Under the pieces are notes generated by a model. The model was not told the origin of the DNA. It searched no databases and worked only from the letters and a program-made list of their open reading frames with translations. Shown here in pieces: positions 7,404 through 12,919 of a stretch of 12,919 nt of DNA. A program made the translations under genes and the position numbers. The stretch spans positions 1 through 12,919 of the forward strand of contig CAAGLV010000133.1 of the NCBI GenBank assembly GCA_900770875.1, read 5' to 3'. The stretch comes from Flavobacteriales bacterium (GTDB lineage Bacteria; Bacteroidota; Bacteroidia; Flavobacteriales; Weeksellaceae). How positions within the stretch are numbered: the first letter of the stretch is position 1; the number at the start of each line of letters is the position of its first letter.

Positions 7404-9587
7404 ATGTCAACTTTAAGATTTAAAGCGCTAGAAAAATCAGTAGGGAAACAAGCTGAGAAAATAGTTATAGAAGATAAATTATCAACTTTATTTGGTGAAA
7501 ACGTTTTTTCTCATGATACCATGAGAGAATATTTACCAAAACCAGCTTTTAAAGCAATTATTGCTGCAAAAGAAAAAGGTTCTAAAATTCCACGCGAATT
7601 TGCTGATCAAGTTGCATCTGCAATGAAAGATTGGGCCATTTCTAAAGGAGTAACTCACTTTACACACTGGTTTCAGCCATTAACTGGTACTACAGCAGAA
7701 AAACACGATTCTTTCTTCCGTCCAACAGAAGATGGTCGTGCAATTGATACTTTCGAAGGATCGGCATTAGTACAACAAGAACCAGATGCATCTTCGTTCC
7801 CAAATGGAGGTATTCGTAACACATTCGAAGCTCGTGGATATACAGCTTGGGATCCAACGTCTACAGCATTTATCATTGGTTCTACTTTATTTATTCCATC
7901 TGTATTTATTTCTTATACAGGAGAAACTTTAGATTATAAAGTTCCATTATTAAGAGCTTTACAATCTGTTGATGAAGCAGCAACAGAAGTTGCAAAATAT
8001 TTCGACAAAAATGTAACAAAAGTACAGTCAACTTTAGGTTGGGAACAAGAATACTTCTTAGTTGACTTAAATTTATATAACTCGCGCCCAGACTTACAAA
8101 TGACAGGTCGTACTTTAGTAGGACATTCTCCAGCTAAAGGTCAGCAATTAGACGACCACTACTTTGGTGCAATTCCGATGCGTGTAATGGCTTATATGCA
8201 AGATTTAGAAATTGAATCTATGAAATTAGGTATTCCAATTACTACACGTCATAACGAAGTTGCTCCAAACCAATTCGAGTGTGCTCCAATGTTCGAAGAG
8301 GCAAACCAAGCAGTAGACCACAATTCGTTATTAATGGATTTAATGGGACGTATTGCGAAGAAACACGACTTTAAAGTTTTATTACACGAAAAACCATTTG
8401 CTGGTGTAAACGGATCGGGTAAACACAACAACTGGTCTTTATCTACAGATACAGGAGAAAACTTATTATCGCCAGGTAAAAATCCAAAGAAAAACTTACA
8501 GTTCTTAACATTCTTTGTTAATACAATTAAAGCGGTTTCTGAATACGGAGATATGTTACGTTCTGCAATTGCAGAAGCTGGTAACGATCACCGTTTAGGA
8601 GCAAACGAAGCACCTCCAGCAATTATTTCTATCTTCATCGGATCTCAATTAACTGCAGTTTTAGATGAATTAGAGAAAGTAACTGAAGGTAAATTATCGC
8701 CAGAAGAAAAAACAGAATTAAAATTAAACGTTGTTGGTAAAATTCCAGAGATCTTATTAGATAATACAGATCGTAACAGAACATCACCATTCGCATTTAC
8801 AGGAAATAAATTCGAAATTCGTGCCGTAGGTTCTTCTGCAAACTGTGCCGAAACAATGACTGTTATTAACACAATTGTTGCACAACAATTAAAAGATTTT
8901 AAAGCAGAGGTTGATGCATTAATCGACGGAGGTTTATCTAAAGACGAAGCAATTTTTAATGTATTACGCGAGTACATCAAATCTTCTCGTAACATTTTAT
9001 TCGAAGGAGATGGTTATTCTGATAATTGGGTTGAAGAAGCTGCAAAACGTGGATTAAACAACTACAAAACAACTCCAGAAGCTTTAAAATTAGAGTTAAA
9101 CCCTAAATACATCGAAGTTTACGAAAAAACAGGTGTTTTATCTGCTCGTGAAGTTGAAGCTCGTAACGAAATTAAATTAGAAAAATATTCTACTAAAATT
9201 TCTATCGAAGCTAATGTATTAGTAGATTTAGTTTCTTCTCAAATTATTCCTGCAGCGGTTAATTACCAAAATGTTTTAGTGAAAAACGTTAAAGGATTAA
9301 AAGATATTTTTGGAGACGAATTTAAAGAGTTAGCGAAAGATCAAATGGATTTAATCCGTGTAATTTCTAACCACATTAACTCGATTAAATCTGCAAACGA
9401 TAAATTAATTGTACAAATTAAAGCAGCTAAAGAAGTAGCAGATCACCAAGAGCAAGCAGAATATTACGGAGCTAATGTTAAGCCATTATTCGACGAAATT
9501 CGTTACCACTCTGATGAGTTAGAAGAATTAATCGATAACGGTTTATGGCCATTAACTAAATACCGTGAAATGTTATTTACAAGATAA
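7404..9587 (+). CDS. glnN: Glutamine synthetase type III
   Basis: The enzyme joins ammonia to glutamate with ATP to give glutamine, the main entry of ammonium into cell nitrogen. The 727-residue length and sequence are those of the GSIII (GlnN) class, a dodecamer typical of Bacteroidota and cyanobacteria, not the shorter GlnA. Visible blocks: N-terminal GSIII region with THWFQPLTGTTAEKHDSFF (84-105); GWEQEYFLVD (212-221) with metal-binding glutamates; RHNEVAPNQFE (282-292); GVNGSGKHNNWS (334-345); NDHRLGANEAPPAI (394-407); and DNTDRNRTSPFAFTGNKFEI (453-472), the nucleotide and substrate side. A C-terminal helical GSIII region follows (about 580-727). All catalytic blocks are intact. The frame is open from an ATG at 7335, but I chose 7404 because MSTLRFKALEKSV is the usual GSIII N-terminus and the likely promoter lies between the two. 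A terminator follows at 9612-9640. Codon use is strongly biased, as in a highly expressed gene. Confidence 0.97.
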   Translation: MSTLRFKALEKSVGKQAEKIVIEDKLSTLFGENVFSHDTMREYLPKPAFKAIIAAKEKGSKIPREFADQVASAMKDWAISKGVTHFTHWFQPLTGTTAEKHDSFFRPTEDGRAIDTFEGSALVQQEPDASSFPNGGIRNTFEARGYTAWDPTSTAFIIGSTLFIPSVFISYTGETLDYKVPLLRALQSVDEAATEVAKYFDKNVTKVQSTLGWEQEYFLVDLNLYNSRPDLQMTGRTLVGHSPAKGQQLDDHYFGAIPMRVMAYMQDLEIESMKLGIPITTRHNEVAPNQFECAPMFEEANQAVDHNSLLMDLMGRIAKKHDFKVLLHEKPFAGVNGSGKHNNWSLSTDTGENLLSPGKNPKKNLQFLTFFVNTIKAVSEYGDMLRSAIAEAGNDHRLGANEAPPAIISIFIGSQLTAVLDELEKVTEGKLSPEEKTELKLNVVGKIPEILLDNTDRNRTSPFAFTGNKFEIRAVGSSANCAETMTVINTIVAQQLKDFKAEVDALIDGGLSKDEAIFNVLREYIKSSRNILFEGDGYSDNWVEEAAKRGLNNYKTTPEALKLELNPKYIEVYEKTGVLSAREVEARNEIKLEKYSTKISIEANVLVDLVSSQIIPAAVNYQNVLVKNVKGLKDIFGDEFKELAKDQMDLIRVISNHINSIKSANDKLIVQIKAAKEVADHQEQAEYYGANVKPLFDEIRYHSDELEELIDNGLWPLTKYREMLFTR

Positions 9588-9611
9588 TCGTTTATTTAGC
9601 ATAAATTTTAT

Positions 9612-9640
9612 AAAGCCTTCAATTTTTGAAGGCTTTTTTT
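9612..9640 (+). terminator. Intrinsic terminator of glnN
   Basis: A perfect 11-bp stem (AAAGCCTTCAA at 9612-9622, paired with 9626-9636) has a 3-base loop and a T7 run ending at 9640. It lies 24 bases after the glnN stop. Confidence 0.93.
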
Positions 9641-9652
9641 GTTATAGTAGTG

Positions 9653-9680
9653 TTGCTTATTTTTTAAATACCTATATTAG
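9653..9680 (+). promoter_or_regulatory. Possible promoter of the secreted GEVED protein
   Basis: TTG at 9653-9655 and TATATTAG at 9673-9680 (one mismatch to TAnnTTTG) with a 17-base spacer. The predicted start falls near 9687. A 7-bp inverted repeat, AGTATTA (9679-9685) with TAATACT (9696-9702), overlaps the predicted start and ends two bases before the ATG; it could be an operator or chance in AT-rich DNA. Confidence 0.35.
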
Positions 9681-9704
9681 TATTATTAAATAAATTAATA
9701 CTTT

Positions 9705-10457
9705 ATGAAAAAATTTTTATTTTCTGCACTTGCATTAGGTGCGTTACCATTTGCTAATGCACAATATTGTACAGTAGGAATAGATTGTAGCGACGGAGAT
9801 AACATTGCGATTGTAGAATTTGCCGGAATCGAAAATCCTTCTAGCTGTAGTTTAAATGGATATGGAGATTTTACGACAACAGTGCCTGCAGCCGAAGTAA
9901 TTGCTGGAGAAACTTATCCAATTGCTGTAACAGTAGGTGAAGGTTGGAATTACGAAACAGTATCGTTATGGATAGATTGGGATAATAGCAATACATTCGA
10001 CGAAAACGAATTTTTTGAAATAGGAACAGGAAGTGGATCTACAGTAACAAATAACATTGAAATACCAAGTACAGTTGCTACAGGAACTTACCGTATGAGA
10101 ATTTCTGTGATAGCAACAAACGAACCAAACGTAGATCCATGTTACTACGAATTAGATGATTACGGAGAATACGAAGATTACTTAGTAAATGTTACAAATA
10201 CGTTAGCTGTATCTGATTTAACAAAATCTAAAGTTGCAGTTTATCCAAATCCGGTTAGCGATGTATTTAACATTAAATTAGCTGATTCGTTTAATGCAGC
10301 AACTGCTAAAATTACAATTACAGACATTACAGGTAAAACAGTAAAAACATTCGCAACCGAAGAAACTTATAATATTGCCGATTTACCAAAAGGTGTTTAC
10401 ATTATTAAAGTAACAGATGGCGAAAACAAATACACTCAAAAATTAATCAAGAAATAA
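9705..10457 (+). CDS. Small secreted GEVED-domain protein with T9SS type A sorting tail
   Basis: The 250-residue product has a clear Sec signal peptide (residues 1-19, cleavage at ANA|Q). The mature part matches the GEVED domain: a Cys-rich start (C22, C28, C48), VSLWIDWDNSNTFDENEFFE (86-105), a TYRMRISV strand near 128-135, C146, and the name-giving GEYEDYLVNV (154-163). Residues 178-250 form a type A C-terminal sorting domain: VYPNPVSDVFNI, DITGKTVKTF, LPKGVYIIKV and a basic KLIKK end. Known proteins with this tail cross the outer membrane through the type IX system and are then released or anchored to the surface. No protease, glycosidase or lectin domain is present, so the mature protein is essentially one GEVED module. 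GEVED is usually an accessory domain on larger secreted enzymes or adhesins, so its role alone is unclear; binding to a surface or polymer is a guess. It has its own terminator (10477-10512). Confidence 0.92.
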   Translation: MKKFLFSALALGALPFANAQYCTVGIDCSDGDNIAIVEFAGIENPSSCSLNGYGDFTTTVPAAEVIAGETYPIAVTVGEGWNYETVSLWIDWDNSNTFDENEFFEIGTGSGSTVTNNIEIPSTVATGTYRMRISVIATNEPNVDPCYYELDDYGEYEDYLVNVTNTLAVSDLTKSKVAVYPNPVSDVFNIKLADSFNAATAKITITDITGKTVKTFATEETYNIADLPKGVYIIKVTDGENKYTQKLIKK

Positions 10458-10476
10458 TAATTTCTGAGATAAAAAT

Positions 10477-10512
10477 AAAAAAACCGATGATTTCTCATCG
10501 GTTTTTTTTTTT
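10477..10512 (+). terminator. Intrinsic terminator after the GEVED gene
   Basis: Seven A plus CCGATGA (10477-10490) pair with TCATCGG plus seven T (10495-10508) around a 4-base loop, and the T-run totals eleven (10502-10512). It lies 19 bases after the stop and just upstream of the prfA promoter box. Confidence 0.95.
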
Positions 10513-10543
10513 ATTCAAATTTTCTGAATCCCTTGATATATTG

Positions 10544-10551
10544 TATCTTTG
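10544..10551 (+). promoter_or_regulatory. -7 box of the prfA promoter
   Basis: TATCTTTG is a perfect match to TAnnTTTG. The -33 element is weak: CTG at 10524-10526 is 17 bases upstream, and no well-spaced TTG exists. Transcription would start near 10558, leaving a leader of about 10 bases before the ATG at 10569. Confidence 0.5.
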
Positions 10552-10568
10552 CAAACCAATAATTGATT

Positions 10569-11657
10569 ATGGCAGATTTAGGTCTATTAGATAAATTAAG
10601 AGCAATTAAACAACGTTTCGATGAGGTGGCAGATTTAATCATCCAACCAGATATCGTTACAGATCAGGCTCGTTATGCAAAATTAAATAAGGAATATTCA
10701 GATTTAAGAGATTTCGTAGAAATTCAAAAAACTTACGAAGGATACTTAAATGCAATCGCAGAAGCAGACGAAATCATTGCAGATGGTTCGGATGCCGAGA
10801 TGGTAGAATTAGCTAAAATCGAGAAAGACGAAGCTATTAACGCAATTCCACCTTTAGAGGAAGAAATCAAAATGATGTTAATCCCTAAAGATCCAGAAGA
10901 CGATAAAAACGTTATTGTTGAGTTACGTTCGGGTACAGGAGGAGACGAAGCTGCGATTTTCGTAGAAGACATTTACCGTATGTATTCGATGTATTTTAAA
11001 GATAAAGGATGGAAACACGAAGTGTTAAACACATCCGAAGCATCTGGAAAAGGATACAAAGAACTTGTAATGCAAGTAGAAGGAAATGCTGTTTACGGAA
11101 CATTAAAATACGAATCGGGTGTGCACCGTGTACAACGTGTTCCTGAAACCGAATCGCAAGGACGTGTACATACATCAGCAATTACGGTTGCCGTTTTACC
11201 AGAAGCCGAAGAAGTTGACGTTACAATTAATCCAGCAGATTTAGAGTATCAAACAGCTCGTTCGTCTGGAGCAGGAGGACAAAACGTAAATAAAGTAGAG
11301 ACAAAAGTACAATTAACACACAAACCTTCGGGAATTGTAATTGTATGTCAAGAAGCACGTTCTCAGCACAAAAACCGCGAGAAAGCATTACAATTATTAC
11401 GTACAAAATTATACGAAATCGAATTTGAGAAGAAACACTCAGAGCGTTCGGCTCAGCGTAAATCGTTAGTTTCTACTGGAGACCGTTCGGCTAAAATTCG
11501 TACATACAACTATCCACAAGGTCGTGTAACCGATCACCGTATCAATAAATCAATTTATAACTTAGATAACTTTATGAATGGAGATATCCAAGAAATGATT
11601 GATGCGTTAAAAGTGGCAGAAAATGCAGAAAAATTAAAAGGAGAAGACGATTTATAA
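10569..11657 (+). CDS. prfA: Peptide chain release factor 1
   Basis: RF1 enters the ribosomal A site at UAA and UAG stop codons and triggers release of the finished protein. The 362-residue length is normal. The N-terminal helical domain (1-105) is followed by the decoding domain with the PxT-type anticodon motif as P192-E193-T194 in VPETESQGRVHTSA, which marks RF1 rather than the SPF motif of RF2. The catalytic loop is SSGAGGQNVNKVETK, with GGQ at 236-238. The Gln is the usual target of the PrmC methyltransferase, which is not in this window. The frame is open from a TTG at 10563, but ATG 10569 (MADLGLLDKLRAIKQRFDEV) gives the family N-terminus. It has its own promoter box and terminator, with no sign of an operon with its neighbours. 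Confidence 0.97.
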   Translation: MADLGLLDKLRAIKQRFDEVADLIIQPDIVTDQARYAKLNKEYSDLRDFVEIQKTYEGYLNAIAEADEIIADGSDAEMVELAKIEKDEAINAIPPLEEEIKMMLIPKDPEDDKNVIVELRSGTGGDEAAIFVEDIYRMYSMYFKDKGWKHEVLNTSEASGKGYKELVMQVEGNAVYGTLKYESGVHRVQRVPETESQGRVHTSAITVAVLPEAEEVDVTINPADLEYQTARSSGAGGQNVNKVETKVQLTHKPSGIVIVCQEARSQHKNREKALQLLRTKLYEIEFEKKHSERSAQRKSLVSTGDRSAKIRTYNYPQGRVTDHRINKSIYNLDNFMNGDIQEMIDALKVAENAEKLKGEDDL

Positions 11658-11683
11658 ATCGATTAAATCTTTCAAAATATTTT

Positions 11684-11713
11684 AAAAGCCTTCCGATTTC
11701 GGAAGGTTTTTTT
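11684..11713 (+). terminator. Intrinsic terminator of prfA
   Basis: CCTTCCG (11689-11695) pairs with CGGAAGG (11700-11706) around a 4-base loop. The stem extends by a G-T wobble and four A-T pairs, and a T7 run follows (11707-11713). It begins 26 bases after the prfA stop. Confidence 0.92.
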
Positions 11714-11751
11714 GTTTGAATTAATATCTTTATTAAAAAGATTTCTATTAA

Positions 11752-12075
11752 ATGAGAAAGCCTACAGCTAAAGAAATTAATTTAATTAGTTTTTTAATTG
11801 AAAAATCAACATTCGATTTAGGAAATAATTAGAGTATAGATTTATTAGTTTCTGATATGAATGATGGAGAAATGGGAAGTTTAATTCTTTATCCAAATGG
11901 TATAACAGAAGTTAATCGAATATTTGGAAATCAAATTTCAGATTATCAATTTAAAGATTATGATGGAGTTGATGTTGTAGTATCATTAATTATTGATACG
12001 AATGGTAATCTATTTGAATTGGATATGTGGAAAACAAATTTTGAAAAACTAATTCATTTTCCGTGTATAATATAA
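11752..12075 (+). pseudogene. DUF6984-like small protein gene interrupted by an in-frame TAG
   Basis: An ATG at 11752 opens a frame reading MRKPTAKEINLISFLIEKS, then meets TAG at codon 27 (11830-11832). The same frame continues without another stop to the TAA at 12073-12075 and reads on as a coherent protein: LLVSDMNDGEMGSLILYPNG, then DYDGVDVVVSLIIDTNGNLF and ELDMWKTNFEKLIHFP. Without the TAG the product would be 107 residues, cytoplasmic and without membrane segments. The pattern (MNDGxMGSL, then DGVDV, then FELDxWKxxF) resembles DUF6984 from memory; that family has no established function I can state. A single TGG-to-TAG or AAG-to-TAG change would explain the break. An internal ATG at 11857 could still give a 72-residue C-terminal piece. 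No good promoter was found, and the prfA terminator lies just upstream. The alternatives are a sequencing error or stop readthrough. Confidence 0.7.
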
Positions 12076-12108
12076 AAAACACCTTCTAAATGAATAGAAG
12101 GTGTTTTT
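12075..12108. terminator. Two-way terminator between the convergent genes
   Basis: A perfect 14-bp stem (AAAAACACCTTCTA at 12075-12088, paired with 12095-12108) has a 6-base loop. Five T end the stem on the plus strand and six T follow on the minus strand (12074-12079). It starts at the last base of the small gene's TAA and lies 23 bases beyond the stop of the transporter, so it can end both. Confidence 0.88.
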
Positions 12109-12131
12109 AGTTTTTATGTGAGAGATTGTGT

Positions 12132-12919
12132 TTAGTGACCAACGTCTACTACTTTACCAGCTCCTTTCTTAATAAAAATTAATACAAAAGGAATACAAAG
12201 TAAAAAGATAACACCTAAATATAAAAAGATATCCATGTAAGTTAAAACGGTACTTTGTTTTAAAATTTGCACATCTAAAATTTGATAGGCTTTATTTAAA
12301 GCTTCGTTTGCCGGAAATCCTTTTTGCATAAAACTTTGTTGTAAAGCTGTAATACGGTTTTGTACATCTAAATCAGTCGTATCTAAATTAGGAACTAAAT
12401 TGGCACGATGCTGTATAGACCATCTCGAAATTAAAGTGGTAATAATAGCAATACCAAACGATCCTCCTAATTGGCGGAACATTCCTGTAAAGGCTGCACC
12501 TTCACCAATTTGTTTACCAACCAATGTCGATAAAGATAAAGTTGTAACAGGTACAAATAATAATCCTAATCCCATACCACGTACAATTAATGGCCAAAAG
12601 AAATGCTCGGTTCCAGTGTCTGGTGTCATAATGTTGTAAAACCAAAAACTATAAACAAAGAAAACGACAAATCCTCCCGAAACTAAATATTTTGGCGATA
12701 CCCCTTTTTGTAGCATGATGGCAATAAATGGCATCATAAAGGCAGTCATTAACGACGACGGAACTAATAACATACCGGCATCTGTAGCTGTCCAACCTAA
12801 TAACGATTGTGTATAAATTGGAATAATAAATGTTGATCCGTATAATCCAAATCCTAAAATAAACGATAAAATAGTACCGATTAATAAGTTTGAATCTTTA
12901 AGCACACGAATATTTACAA
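12132..12919 (-). CDS. DHA2/EmrB-type MFS drug efflux transporter (partial, N-terminal half beyond the window)
   Basis: The visible 261 residues are the C-terminal half of a major facilitator superfamily transporter of the 14-helix DHA2 type, which exports drugs or other small toxic molecules using the proton gradient. Six hydrophobic segments can be placed, counted from the window edge: about 11-35, 46-69, 78-95, 106-128, 138-165 and 225-249. This fits helices 9-14. Family landmarks include RGMGLGLLFVPVTTLSLSTL, EGAAFTGMFRQLGGSFGIAI and the long loop with a coiled-coil-like stretch (about 175-220) before the last helix. The frame stays open to the window edge through VNIRVLKDSNLL, the usual linker before helix 9, so the GTG at 12903-12905 is not the real start. 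DHA2 pumps often sit downstream of an HlyD/EmrA-like adaptor and a TolC-like channel gene; those would lie beyond 12919. The substrate cannot be told. Confidence 0.93.
   Translation of the reverse strand, partial: VNIRVLKDSNLLIGTILSFILGFGLYGSTFIIPIYTQSLLGWTATDAGMLLVPSSLMTAFMMPFIAIMLQKGVSPKYLVSGGFVVFFVYSFWFYNIMTPDTGTEHFFWPLIVRGMGLGLLFVPVTTLSLSTLVGKQIGEGAAFTGMFRQLGGSFGIAIITTLISRWSIQHRANLVPNLDTTDLDVQNRITALQQSFMQKGFPANEALNKAYQILDVQILKQSTVLTYMDIFLYLGVIFLLCIPFVLIFIKKGAGKVVDVGH

Noticed and set aside
8645..8995. 116-codon antisense frame inside glnN
   Set aside because: It is a shadow of strongly biased coding sequence on the other strand, with no recognisable motif.
10563..10568. TTG start two codons before the prfA ATG
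   Set aside because: ATG at 10569 gives the standard RF1 N-terminus and needs no rare start codon.
12132..12905. GTG at 12903-12905 as the true start of the transporter
   Set aside because: The frame stays open to the window edge through a conserved linker, and the visible part has only six of the expected fourteen helices.

Overview
The window reads as a piece of the chromosome of an AT-rich member of the Bacteroidota, most likely class Flavobacteriia. Four signs point there: a type III glutamine synthetase (GlnN), a transcription terminator Rho carrying a long Asn/Gln-rich insert, a DUF4293 membrane protein beside rho, and a secreted protein with a type IX secretion (T9SS) sorting tail. 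Promoter-like sites fit the Bacteroidota pattern (TTG, then TAnnTTTG), and no clear Shine-Dalgarno sites precede the starts. I see no rRNA, tRNA, CRISPR array, transposase, integrase or phage gene.

Positions 1-4107 (minus strand) hold a signalling pair. A 1304-residue soluble hybrid histidine kinase (GAF, four PAS, HisKA, HATPase, REC, REC, HPt) is followed after a single base by a response regulator that runs off the left edge. Together they look like one phosphorelay, His-Asp-His-Asp. Positions 4108-4951 form the one long stretch without an intact gene. It holds short repeats and palindromes upstream of the kinase, a possible decayed coding remnant on the minus strand, and the rho terminator.

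Positions 4952-6601 are rho (minus). A divergent 180-bp spacer with a good promoter leads into the DUF4293 gene (6782-7195, plus). Then come three plus-strand genes, each closed by its own strong intrinsic terminator: glnN (7404-9587), a small secreted GEVED-domain T9SS protein (9705-10457) and prfA, peptide chain release factor 1 (10569-11657). Because each has its own terminator, and three have a plausible promoter element, they look monocistronic rather than one operon.

Positions 11752-12075 hold a small DUF6984-like gene broken by an in-frame TAG at codon 27. A two-way terminator separates it from the C-terminal half of a DHA2/EmrB-type drug efflux transporter, which enters from the right edge on the minus strand.

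Most of the window is core housekeeping DNA (transcription termination, nitrogen assimilation, translation termination). The parts worth a second look are the phosphorelay with its unseen output, the disordered insert of Rho, the TAG-interrupted small gene, the gap at 4108-4951, and the minimal GEVED secreted protein. I do not see convincing evidence for a wholly new multi-gene system.
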